DNA from: Patulibacter sp. | GTDB taxonomy: Bacteria; Actinomycetota; Thermoleophilia; Solirubrobacterales; Solirubrobacteraceae | Assembly (NCBI GenBank): GCA_031119595.1 | Contig: JAVHXX010000175.1 | Coordinates: forward strand, 1-8,602 | Length of the DNA: 8,602 bases | Reading direction: 5' to 3' | Shown: in pieces, positions 1 to 8,172 of the stretch | How positions within the stretch are numbered: position 1 is the first letter of the stretch | Layout of the letters: each line of letters opens with the position of its first letter | Program-made: the position numbers and the translations under genes | Notes under the pieces: generated by a model | Seen by the model: only the letters and a program-made list of their open reading frames with translations | The model's database searches: none | Told to the model about the DNA's origin: nothing

Positions 1-1748
1 CGGTGCAACTCCCGGACGGCCACTTCCCGGATCCGATCTACGGTGACTCCGGCGACTACGGCACCGCGATGCTCGGCTACGCGATGCTGCGCCGCGGCGC
101 GGCCCGCGGCGATCGCAGCCTCATCAGCGGCGGCCTCGCCGCGCTCATGGCCCAGGTCACCCAGCCGCAGGGCGGCGCCTTCGAGTTCCTGATCCTCGCG
201 CGCGCCTACCGCTGGGCGAACGGCGCCCTGCCGGGCAACCCGATCGCGGCTCCGATGTGGGCGAAGTTCGGCCCGAAGATCGCCCTCGACCTCGAGTCCC
301 GCCCCGCACCGGCCTCGCCCGGCGGCGGAGGCCGGTGCTACGCCGACGCCCGCTGTTACAACAACCTCAAGCTCGTCACGAGCCTCGCGGCGGTGCAGCT
401 CCTCGGCAGCACCGACCTCACGCCGGCTTCGCCGGAGGCCTGGCTCGCGGACGTCGGCCTGCGCGGCCGCGTGCTGCACCGCGTGGCCTCGCGGGTGCCG
501 AAGGAGGCCGGCTCCGACGTGACCCGCGTGGGTGCCTCGCCGATCAGCGGCGCGGGCGTGCTCAGCGACCCGCCCCGCAACCCGCTCGCCTACCACGCGC
601 TGTCGACCATGATGCTCGGCGAGCTCAACGACGCCCTCGGCGACGACGCCCCCGAGGTCTCCAAGCAGGCCTTCGGCCGAGCGGCGCAGGCGCTGCTCGC
701 GTTGGCCTCACCCAGCGGCGACATGACCTGGTACGGCCGTGGCCAGGGCCAGGTGTGGGTGCCGGCGGTCGTCGCCGACGCCGCCGCGCAGGCCGCCGCG
801 CAGACGACGTCCCCGCAGCTGCGTGGCCGCTACCTGGCGCTCGCCGAGGCTGCGCTCACGCGCCTGCGCGACGTGTACGGCGTCGGCACGCTGGGCTTCC
901 CGCTCGTCCCGGGCGCCCTCGACGCGGCCACGCTCGCCGCCCGCAAGGTCGACGCCTACGCCACCGACCGCGGCTACAACGGCCTCGCCGTCGACGCTCT
1001 CGACCGCGCCTCGGCGGTCCTCGACAGCATCGACCCGCACGACACGGCCACGCGCGTGCCCTCGAGCCGACCGGGTCTCACGCGCTCCCCGAGCCAGGCA
1101 GGCCTCGCGACCATCACCCGCGGGCCGCTGTGGGTGGCGATCGCGTCGAAGAGCCGTGCCCCCGAGGACTCCCGGTACGGCAGCGGCCTGTTGTCGATGG
1201 AGCACCGCGATGCCGCAGGCACGTGGTCGGCGATCGCCCCGGGGCGTGCGGACAACCCCCGCGTCGTCAACACGCTCGCCGTCCGCAGCAACGGTGTCGT
1301 GTATTCGATGAGCGGCTCGATCCAGCGGGCCCGCACGGAGCAGTCGGTCGGGATCGTCGGCGGCTGGGCCGAGAACGGCAGGGCGGCCACGCTCGACCTC
1401 GGCACGACGTACACGTGGTCCATGCCGGACTCCAAGACCGTCCAGGCGCAGTTCGTCACCAAGTCCGACCGGATCGTGATGGCGAACGGCCTCGTCGGTG
1501 ACGGCTCGGTCGTCTCGAACACGCCGTTCGGGTTCGTCGTCACCCGCCCCGACGGCACCGCGATCCAGTACTCGCTCGGCGTGCCGAGTCGGCGCCTCGC
1601 GCTCGTGCGCATGCACCGCGACGCCGGCGCGTCCGCCTACGACGCGCACCTCGGCGACGAGCAGCTCTCGGCCCAGGTCCGCAAGGGCGAGCGGGTCACG
1701 CTGAAGATCCGCGTGATCGCCACGGCGCCGGCGGCGGTCGGCGGCTGA
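1..1748 (+). CDS. Uncharacterised large protein, 5' end missing (toroid-like plus beta-rich halves)
   Basis: The frame is open from the window edge to a TGA at 1746-1748, giving 581 codons from position 3. The GTG at 3 is probably an internal valine, because no promoter or leader can be seen and the protein begins in mid-domain. I do not recognise the family. The first ~345 visible residues are Ala/Leu-rich helices with aromatic turns such as AYHALSTMMLGELND (~196-210), DMTWYGRGQGQVWVPA (~240-255) and DRGYNGLAVDAL (~322-333). This resembles an alpha/alpha toroid as in some polysaccharide lyases, and N120/N121, H198, Y244 and R246 would be candidate catalytic residues. Residues ~365-575 look like beta-strands, as in a C-terminal beta-sandwich. 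C112 and C118 could form a disulfide, which suggests export, but the signal-peptide region lies outside the window. The lyase idea is a weak inference; that the gene is real is well supported by length and codon use. Confidence 0.8.
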   Translation, partial: VQLPDGHFPDPIYGDSGDYGTAMLGYAMLRRGAARGDRSLISGGLAALMAQVTQPQGGAFEFLILARAYRWANGALPGNPIAAPMWAKFGPKIALDLESRPAPASPGGGGRCYADARCYNNLKLVTSLAAVQLLGSTDLTPASPEAWLADVGLRGRVLHRVASRVPKEAGSDVTRVGASPISGAGVLSDPPRNPLAYHALSTMMLGELNDALGDDAPEVSKQAFGRAAQALLALASPSGDMTWYGRGQGQVWVPAVVADAAAQAAAQTTSPQLRGRYLALAEAALTRLRDVYGVGTLGFPLVPGALDAATLAARKVDAYATDRGYNGLAVDALDRASAVLDSIDPHDTATRVPSSRPGLTRSPSQAGLATITRGPLWVAIASKSRAPEDSRYGSGLLSMEHRDAAGTWSAIAPGRADNPRVVNTLAVRSNGVVYSMSGSIQRARTEQSVGIVGGWAENGRAATLDLGTTYTWSMPDSKTVQAQFVTKSDRIVMANGLVGDGSVVSNTPFGFVVTRPDGTAIQYSLGVPSRRLALVRMHRDAGASAYDAHLGDEQLSAQVRKGERVTLKIRVIATAPAAVGG

Positions 1749-1790
1749 GGCGCCGCCGCCCGTCGACCGGGGCCCCGAACACCTTGCGCC

Positions 1791-1807
1791 GAGCGGAGCG
1801 ACCGCTC
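1791..1807 (+). terminator. Small GC hairpin downstream of the first gene, possible terminator
   Basis: GAGCGG-AGCGA-CCGCTC forms a perfect 6-bp stem with a 5-base loop, 43 bases after the stop codon of the first gene and before the RCC1-gene promoter. No T-tract follows, so a classical intrinsic terminator is not shown. It may be a weak terminator or chance. Confidence 0.3.
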
Positions 1808-1821
1808 AGATACCACGGGAA

Positions 1822-1841
1822 CCGGTGTCTCGAGTCACCGG
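1822..1841. promoter_or_regulatory. 20-bp near-perfect palindrome next to the RCC1-gene -35
   Basis: The stretch CCGGTGTCTCGAGTCACCGG is a dyad in which 18 of 20 positions match the reverse complement; only the T/T pair at 1828 and 1835 breaks it. It ends one base before the proposed -35 hexamer (1843-1848). That is a plausible position for a dimeric regulator of the RCC1/heme-oxygenase unit. An RNA hairpin from the outer 6-bp arms is the alternative reading, but no T-tract follows. The regulator is unknown. Confidence 0.45.
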
Positions 1842-1842
1842 C

Positions 1843-1871
1843 TTGCCGGAGCGGGCGGTCCCGCGTAGGTT
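1843..1871 (+). promoter_or_regulatory. Promoter of the RCC1/heme-oxygenase unit (leaderless or nearly so)
   Basis: A -35-like TTGCCG (1843-1848) and a -10-like TAGGTT (1866-1871, fitting TANNNT) are separated by 17 bases. Transcription would begin about 7 bases after the -10, near 1878, while the chosen ATG is at 1882, so the leader would be 0-4 bases long. This agrees with the lack of a well-placed Shine-Dalgarno: the only purine-rich bit, AGG at 1867-1869, is 12 bases from the ATG and lies inside the -10. Leaderless mRNAs are common in actinobacteria. Confidence 0.5.
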
Positions 1872-1881
1872 GCACCGTCGA

Positions 1882-3642
1882 ATGCTTCGTCTCCGTTCGC
1901 TGCTGCCCGTCCTGTTGATCGCCCTCGCCCCGGTCTCCGCGGCCCACGCCGAGATCCCCGGCGCGACCGACGCCGCCACCCGCGCGGCCGCGGCGAAGCT
2001 CGCCTCCGGCGGCCTCGGCACCTGCGCCATCGACCCCGCGCAGACGGTCCAGTGCTGGGGCGACGACCACTTCGGCCAGCTCCTCAACGGCGACGACACC
2101 GCCGTCGGCGCGAACCCGGGCGAGGGGCCGCTACCGATCTTCCTCGACCGCGGCGTGCAGGTGAGCTCCGTCGCCTACTCCGCACAGCACGTCTGCGCGC
2201 TCTCGACCACCGGTGGCGTCTGGTGCTGGGGCAACGACATCTACGGCCAGCTCGGTGACGCCGCCCGCGGCAACGGCGTCGGCGACGATCCGGGCGAGCG
2301 CGCCGTGAAGGTGGCCATTCCCCCGGCGACGCAGGTGGCCGTGGGCGACGACTTCAGCTGTGCCGTGCTCACCGACGGGTCGGTCGACTGCTGGGGTCGC
2401 AACGCGAACGGCCAGCTCGGCCGCGGCACCGTCGACGACAACGGCTACGGGCCGGGTCCGGTTGCACTCGGCGGGAAGAAGGCGACGGCGATCTCGGCCC
2501 GTGCGGGTCACGTGTGCGCGCTCGTCGAGGGATCGGAGCTGCGCTGCTGGGGCTCGAACAGCCTCGGCGAGAGCGGCGTGGTCCCGCCGGCGTACCCGGC
2601 CAGCACGAGCATCTCCACGCCCGTCAAGCCGACGATCCTCGCGGCCGGTGACGTGCCGATCGCCGTCGCGCTCGGCACCCAGTTCGGGTGCGCGATCCTC
2701 ACGACCGGCGCGGTCCGTTGCTGGGGCAGCGCCCAGGCCGGCCAGATGCTGACCGGCAAGCAGAACGCGATCGGCGCCACCGCGAAGACCCCGGCCGAGA
2801 CGGCGGCCCAGCCGAACATCGGCGGGACCGGCAAGGCCAAGGCGATCGCCACGGGGACCGACACCGTCTGCGTGATCCGCACCGACGACAAGCTCGCCTG
2901 CTGGGGCAAGAACGACAGCGGCATGCTCGGGATCGGCCTGCTGCCCGGCGGCGGTAACTGGGGTGACGGCAAGGATGCGAGCGACCAGCCGGAGACGACG
3001 GCCAAGCTCATCGACCTCGGTCCGGGCCGCACGGCGGCCGCGGTGTCGATCGGGATCTTCCACACCTGTGTGCTCCTGACGACCGGTGCGCCGGTCTGCT
3101 GGGGCGGCAGCGGCAGCGGCCAGTGGGGCACCGGCGAGAAGGGCAGCTACGTGACCGCCGCCGCACGCACCGCCGTGACCTTCTCCGGTCCGCTCCCCGA
3201 CACCGACGGCGACGGGCTCCCGGACCGGTTCGACACCTGTCCGGCACAGCCCGCGCAGACCGCCGACGGCTGTCCGGTCGCCGCGGTGGTCACGCCGACG
3301 CCCACGCCCACGCCGCAGCCGCCGGTCGTGAAGACGCCGCCGACGAAGACTCCGGCGCCCGCCACGCTCGACGGCAAGAAGGTCTCGTTCGACGTGTCCC
3401 TCACCCCTTCCAAGAGCGGCACCTGCCCCGCGAAGGCCACGCTCGAGATCAAGGCCGGGTCGAAGTCGGCCGCGAAGACCTCGGTGAAGCTGAAGAAGAC
3501 CGGGACCGGGAAGAAGACGACGTGCCGGGCGAAGGGCTCGATCACGCTGAAGGCGAAGCCGAAGTCCGGCAGCAAGGTGACCGCGAAGTTCTCGGGCAGC
3601 GGCGTGAAGTCGAAGACCGTCACCGTCGACACGGACGCCTGA
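1882..3642 (+). CDS. Secreted RCC1-repeat beta-propeller protein with calcium-binding motif and Lys-rich C-terminal domain
   Basis: The protein has 586 residues from the ATG at 1882. An in-frame GTG at 1825 would add 19 residues, but it lies inside the palindrome upstream of the promoter, and the ATG gives a textbook signal peptide: basic MLRLR, a hydrophobic run to ~A20, and an AHA cleavage site at ~23. Seven RCC1-type blades follow, each carrying C-x9-C-W-G; the Cys pairs are C48/C58, C105/C115, C160/C170, C212/C222, C270/C280, C330/C340 and C396/C406, and several blades continue with the family's GQLG motif. Next come a thrombospondin-type-3-like motif (residues 440-465, DTDGDGLPDRFDTCP, then DGCP), a TP-rich linker (~471-494) and a Lys/Ser/Thr-rich domain (~495-586) with C515 and C548. 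No C-terminal membrane anchor or LPXTG is seen, so the protein is probably released or held on the cell surface by the basic domain. Bacterial RCC1 propellers usually serve as binding scaffolds; the ligand is unknown. The stop overlaps the next gene's ATG. Confidence 0.93.
   Translation: MLRLRSLLPVLLIALAPVSAAHAEIPGATDAATRAAAAKLASGGLGTCAIDPAQTVQCWGDDHFGQLLNGDDTAVGANPGEGPLPIFLDRGVQVSSVAYSAQHVCALSTTGGVWCWGNDIYGQLGDAARGNGVGDDPGERAVKVAIPPATQVAVGDDFSCAVLTDGSVDCWGRNANGQLGRGTVDDNGYGPGPVALGGKKATAISARAGHVCALVEGSELRCWGSNSLGESGVVPPAYPASTSISTPVKPTILAAGDVPIAVALGTQFGCAILTTGAVRCWGSAQAGQMLTGKQNAIGATAKTPAETAAQPNIGGTGKAKAIATGTDTVCVIRTDDKLACWGKNDSGMLGIGLLPGGGNWGDGKDASDQPETTAKLIDLGPGRTAAAVSIGIFHTCVLLTTGAPVCWGGSGSGQWGTGEKGSYVTAAARTAVTFSGPLPDTDGDGLPDRFDTCPAQPAQTADGCPVAAVVTPTPTPTPQPPVVKTPPTKTPAPATLDGKKVSFDVSLTPSKSGTCPAKATLEIKAGSKSAAKTSVKLKKTGTGKKTTCRAKGSITLKAKPKSGSKVTAKFSGSGVKSKTVTVDTDA
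3292..3315 (+). repeat. Four tandem hexamers encoding a TP-repeat linker
   Basis: ACGCC(G/C) is repeated four times in a row (ACGCCG, ACGCCC, ACGCCC, ACGCCG), encoding TPTPTPTP between the calcium motif and the Lys-rich domain of the RCC1 protein. The unit is a multiple of three, so copy-number slippage would change linker length without breaking the frame. Confidence 0.7.
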
Positions 3643-4226
3643 TGGGCCTCGCGGCGGCCCGCGCCGCCACGCGCGATCTGCACCGCGCGCTCGAGGCCGA
3701 TGTCGACCCCGAGCGGATCTTCGCGTCGCTCGACGGCTACCGCGACTTCCTCACGCGCCTGCACCGATTCCACGGGGCAGCGGCGCCGCAGGTCGCGGCG
3801 GCGGCGGCGCTCCTCCCGGACCTGCCGCCTGCCCCACCGCGCGTCGCGAGACTCGAGGCGGACCTGCGCGCGCTGGGCGTCGCCCCGACGACCGCCAGCG
3901 ATGCGTCGGCCGCCGCGGCCGCGGCGGTCGACCTCCCGTCGCCGCTCGACGCGGACCACGCCGCGGGCCTCGTCTACGGGGTCGAGGGCTCGGCGCTCGG
4001 CGGCGCGGTCCTCGCGAGGATGGCCCGCAAGCGCCTCGGCCTGGAGGCGGCGACCGGCGCGTCGTTCTTTACCGGCGACGCCGGCGATCTCGGGCCGCGG
4101 TGGAAGCGCGTCGCGGCCGCGATCGACCGTCACGACGCGGCCGGCGTGGTCGCCGGCGCGGTGGCGACGTTCGCGGCGATGCGGGCCGTCCTCGTGGACG
4201 ACCCCGCACCGGCGCCGGCGGCCTGA
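3642..4226 (+). CDS. Heme oxygenase family protein (biliverdin-producing type)
   Basis: The product has 194 residues and is probably a cytosolic enzyme that opens heme to biliverdin, CO and iron. The N-terminus ATRDLHRALEAD carries the proximal-ligand signature: H14, with E18 four residues later, in the same arrangement as H25/E29 of human HO-1. The distal-helix motif is YGVEGSALGGAV (112-123), close to the bacterial form YxxEGSxLGG, and is followed by a GASFFTG stretch (139-145) and W154. No signal peptide or membrane segment is seen. Residues ~85-95 are an Ala-rich low-complexity stretch. The ATG at 3642 shares its A with the TGA of the RCC1 gene (TGATG) and has no clear Shine-Dalgarno of its own, so translational coupling is likely. 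Bacterial homologues often lie beside bacteriophytochromes or heme-uptake genes; neither is visible here. A non-catalytic heme-oxygenase-fold protein remains possible. Confidence 0.82.
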   Translation: MGLAAARAATRDLHRALEADVDPERIFASLDGYRDFLTRLHRFHGAAAPQVAAAAALLPDLPPAPPRVARLEADLRALGVAPTTASDASAAAAAAVDLPSPLDADHAAGLVYGVEGSALGGAVLARMARKRLGLEAATGASFFTGDAGDLGPRWKRVAAAIDRHDAAGVVAGAVATFAAMRAVLVDDPAPAPAA

Positions 4227-4277
4227 ACCGCCGGCGGACGCCCGGGCGCGGCCACGCCGCACCCGGGACGGCGGCGG

Positions 4278-4278
<1 letters not shown>
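4227..4278. terminator. Bidirectional terminator-like inverted repeat between convergent genes
   Basis: The whole gap between the heme-oxygenase stop and the acs stop can fold. ACCGCCG (4227-4233) pairs with CGGCGGT (4272-4278), CCCGGG (4241-4246) with CCCGGG (4262-4267), and GCGGC (4248-4252) with GCCGC (4256-4260) around a CAC loop. That makes 18 base pairs with one mismatch and one asymmetric internal loop. There is no T-tract on either strand, so termination would rest on stem strength or Rho. Its position between two converging genes supports the call. Confidence 0.6.
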
Positions 4279-6257
<1,979 letters not shown>

Positions 6258-6264
6258 GGGGCGA

Positions 6265-6269
6265 CCTTC
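6265..6269 (-). promoter_or_regulatory. Ribosome binding site of acs
   Basis: On the minus strand GAAGG stands 7 bases before the ATG at 6257. It fixes the start inside a frame that stays open much further upstream, and it is the clearest Shine-Dalgarno found in the window. Confidence 0.7.
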
Positions 6270-6277
6270 GAGAAGCT

Positions 6278-6293
6278 TGTGATGCCGATCACT
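6278..6293. promoter_or_regulatory. CRP-like operator in the acs leader
   Basis: TGTGATGCCGATCACT matches the CRP-family consensus TGTGAT-N4-ATCACA at 11 of 12 defined positions and contains the perfect dyad GTGAT-N4-ATCAC (6279-6292). It covers the predicted acs start site (about 6289-6290), where a bound dimer would be expected to block initiation. CRP control of acs is established in E. coli, and CRP-family regulators of acetate metabolism are known in actinobacteria; binding here is inferred. Confidence 0.6.
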
Positions 6294-6295
6294 CG

Positions 6296-6325
6296 AGCCT
6301 AGTCCTGGGCACCATCGAGCGCCAA
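6296..6325 (-). promoter_or_regulatory. Promoter of acs
   Basis: On the minus strand a -35-like TTGGCG (6325-6320) and a -10-like TAGGCT (6301-6296) are 18 bases apart. The predicted start near 6289-6290 gives a leader of about 32 bases that carries the Shine-Dalgarno. The TAGGxT -10 resembles that of the RCC1 gene (TAGGTT). Confidence 0.5.
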
Positions 6326-6330
6326 TCGGG

Positions 6331-6349
6331 TGCGACGTGGCTGCGACGT
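6331..6349. repeat. Pair of 8-bp direct repeats upstream of the acs -35
   Basis: TGCGACGT occurs at 6331-6338 and again at 6342-6349, start to start 11 bases, about one helical turn. On the acs strand this reads ACGTCGCA-N3-ACGTCGCA, about -42 to -60 from the predicted start, a usual place for an activator that binds as a head-to-tail dimer. No regulator is identified. Confidence 0.35.
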
Positions 6350-6444
6350 TTTCGACAAAGGGCGCGGGCAGAGCCGGGCGCCGCGCCGGGACGGGCCGCG
6401 GCGGGCGCCCACCCGGTCGCGCGCGCCGTTCTGGGACCGCGCGG

Positions 6445-6450
6445 TACCGT
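6445..6450 (+). promoter_or_regulatory. -10-like hexamer for a leaderless amidase mRNA
   Basis: TACCGT fits TANNNT and ends 7 bases before the GTG at 6458, so transcription would begin at or next to the start codon. No convincing -35 lies 16-18 bases upstream, and no Shine-Dalgarno precedes the GTG. The spacing parallels the RCC1-gene promoter. Confidence 0.35.
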
Positions 6451-6457
6451 TCGGAGC

Positions 6458-8149
6458 GTGCGCCCCGTTTCGGATCCCCCACAGACGGACGCACCCGCGC
6501 CGAGCGACCAGGTCAGCCTCACGGAGCGCTCGGGTCTCGAGCTCGCGGGGATGATCCGTCGCGGCGAGGTCTCGTCCCGGGAGGTGGTCGAGGCGCACAT
6601 CGCACGGATCGCGGTGACGCAGCCGAAGGTGCACGGCATCGTCGCCTACCACTACACGGATGCCCGCGAGGCGGCCGACGCCGCCGACGCCCGCATCGCC
6701 GCCGCGGATCCGGACGACATGCTCCCGCCGCTGCTCGGGGTGCCGTGCACGATCAAGGAGTCGATCGGGATCGCCGGCATGCCGAACACCGCCGGGTTCC
6801 GGCCGGTCGCCGACCGTCTCGCCGAGCGGACCGCCCCCGCCGCGCAGCTCCTGATCGACGCCGGGGCGATCCCGCTCGGCGTCACGAACACGTCCGAGCT
6901 CTGCCTCTGGATCGAATCGCGGAACAAGGTCTACGGCGATTCGAACAACCCCTACGACACGACCCGCACGGTCGGCGGCTCCTCCGGCGGCGAGGGTGCC
7001 GTGATCGGCTCCGGTGCCTCGCCCTTCGGGCTCGGGTCCGACCTCGCCGGCTCGATCCGCGTGCCGGCCTTCTGCTGCGGCGTCTTCGGGCACAAGCCGA
7101 GCGTCGGGGTGGTGCCGACCTCCGGCCACTTCCCGGTCGGCGAGGGTCCGTCGCGGCGGATGATGGTGATCGGACCGATCGCCCGCCGCGCCGAGGACCT
7201 CATGCCGCTCATGCGGATCCTCAACTGGGACGACCCCGACGACCCGTACGACCGCGTCATCGACCTCGGCGACCCGGCGGAGGTGTGCTTCGACGGCCTC
7301 CGCGTGGTCATCCCGCACGGGTTCGGCGCGAGTTCGTACGTGAGTCTCGAGCTGCTCGAGGCCCGGGAGCAGGCGGCCCGGCACCTCGAATCACTCGGTG
7401 CGAACGTCGTCCGCGTGAACGCGAAGGGCCTGCTCAAGGCGCAGCTCGTCTACATCGAGTCGCTGCGGGCCGCCTGGAACGACGAGTTCGAGTCGAGCAT
7501 CGGCTGGGAGGCGCAGACCGTCCGCGACATGTACCGCGGGCTCGCGTCGAAGGACCCCGACCACACGGCGGCGTTCGTGAACCTCGCGGCCGCGGTGCGG
7601 ATCGTGGGTCGCCTGCGGCGGCAGATGCCGGTCGACTCGCTCGACAAGGTCGTCGACGGGATGGCCGCCGAGATGGCCGAGCAGATCGGCGACGGGATCA
7701 TGCTCCTGCCGCCGCTGCCGCAGGTCGCGCCGCACCACGGCTGGACCACCCTGCGGCCGTGGTCGATGCAGACGATGGTCCTCGCGAACCTCTTCGGCTG
7801 GCCCGCGACCCAGATCCCGCTCGGCATCGGCTCCGAGGGCCTGCCGCTCGGCGTGCAGGTGATGGCGCCGATGGATCAGGACCACCGCACGATCGCCGTG
7901 GCGCTCGAGCTCGAGAAGGCGTTCGGTGGCTGGGTGCCGCCGGAGCAGTCACCGACCTCGCCGGCGCCGGTGGTGCGGCATCGCGGGCAGCGGATCCGGA
8001 ATGTGGTGGCACGCCGCCACGAGGCCCAGGACTGGGCGTCGCCGTCGGATCGCAGCACCACCGAGCGGGTCCTCGGGCTGGGGGTGCGGGTGGCCCGGTC
8101 GACCATGGGCGTCGTGCTCGGCGCCAGAAGGTCACATCGCGGCGGCTGA
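6458..8149 (+). CDS. Amidase signature family hydrolase, fatty-acid-amide-hydrolase-like
   Basis: The protein has 563 residues and hydrolyses an amide bond by the Ser-cisSer-Lys mechanism. K100 lies in GVPCTIKES, the cis-serine is S175 in TVGGSSGGEG (171-180), and the nucleophile is S199 in GLGSDLAGSIRVPA (191-204). The intervals K to S (75) and S to S (24) equal those of mammalian FAAH (K142, S217, S241), and GGSSGGEG with GLGxDxxGSIRxP fits FAAH-type members better than the GatA subunit. The substrate cannot be fixed from sequence. There is no signal peptide or clear membrane helix, so it is probably cytosolic. The domain ends near residue 495; a ~68-residue tail rich in Arg and Pro (RHRGQRIRNVVARRHEAQDW) follows, which most amidases lack. 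The last codons (AGA AGG TCA CAT) are unlike the rest of the gene. The GTG is chosen because no other start lies before the conserved N-terminal helix (LELAGMIRRGEVSSREVVEAH). The phosphatase gene begins 23 bases downstream. Confidence 0.92.
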   Translation: MRPVSDPPQTDAPAPSDQVSLTERSGLELAGMIRRGEVSSREVVEAHIARIAVTQPKVHGIVAYHYTDAREAADAADARIAAADPDDMLPPLLGVPCTIKESIGIAGMPNTAGFRPVADRLAERTAPAAQLLIDAGAIPLGVTNTSELCLWIESRNKVYGDSNNPYDTTRTVGGSSGGEGAVIGSGASPFGLGSDLAGSIRVPAFCCGVFGHKPSVGVVPTSGHFPVGEGPSRRMMVIGPIARRAEDLMPLMRILNWDDPDDPYDRVIDLGDPAEVCFDGLRVVIPHGFGASSYVSLELLEAREQAARHLESLGANVVRVNAKGLLKAQLVYIESLRAAWNDEFESSIGWEAQTVRDMYRGLASKDPDHTAAFVNLAAAVRIVGRLRRQMPVDSLDKVVDGMAAEMAEQIGDGIMLLPPLPQVAPHHGWTTLRPWSMQTMVLANLFGWPATQIPLGIGSEGLPLGVQVMAPMDQDHRTIAVALELEKAFGGWVPPEQSPTSPAPVVRHRGQRIRNVVARRHEAQDWASPSDRSTTERVLGLGVRVARSTMGVVLGARRSHRGG

Positions 8150-8160
8150 ACACCTGCGAT
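8131..8160 (+). promoter_or_regulatory. Candidate internal promoter for the phosphatase gene
   Basis: GTCACA (8131-8136, four of six bases of the -35 consensus) and TGCGAT (8155-8160, three of six of the -10) are 18 bases apart and point to a start just before the GTG at 8173. The -35 lies in the atypical last codons of the amidase gene. The match is weak; read-through from the amidase promoter is equally possible. Confidence 0.2.
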
Positions 8161-8172
8161 CCTCACGGGCTC

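Noticed and set aside
708..1649. 313-codon minus-strand open frame opposite the first gene
   Set aside because: Same kind of GC-driven antisense shadow, Arg/Val/Asp-rich with no recognisable domain.
1825..1881. GTG start at 1825 for the RCC1 protein
   Set aside because: It would put 19 Arg-rich residues in front of a perfect signal peptide and lies inside the palindrome, upstream of the proposed promoter.
2131..3063. 310-codon open frame on the minus strand opposite the RCC1 gene
   Set aside because: Low-complexity Arg/Ala-rich shadow of the real gene; no motifs and no start signals.
3292..3315. Tandem hexamers as a phase-variation tract or CRISPR-like repeat
   Set aside because: The unit is six bases, so slippage stays in frame, and it simply encodes a TP linker; there are no spacers.
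3642..4226. Heme oxygenase as part of a bacteriophytochrome light-sensing operon
   Set aside because: No phytochrome, histidine kinase or response regulator lies in the window; the neighbours are an RCC1 protein and acs.
6258..6494. N-terminal extension of acetyl-CoA synthetase by 79 codons in the same open frame
   Set aside because: The extension is Arg/Pro-rich with no Acs-like sequence, overlaps the start of the divergent amidase gene, and would skip the well-placed Shine-Dalgarno and promoter that point to the ATG at 6257.
6458..8149. GatA subunit of the tRNA amidotransferase
   Set aside because: GGSSGGEG and the FAAH-like motif context, the extra C-terminal tail and the absence of gatB/gatC neighbours fit a stand-alone amidase better.
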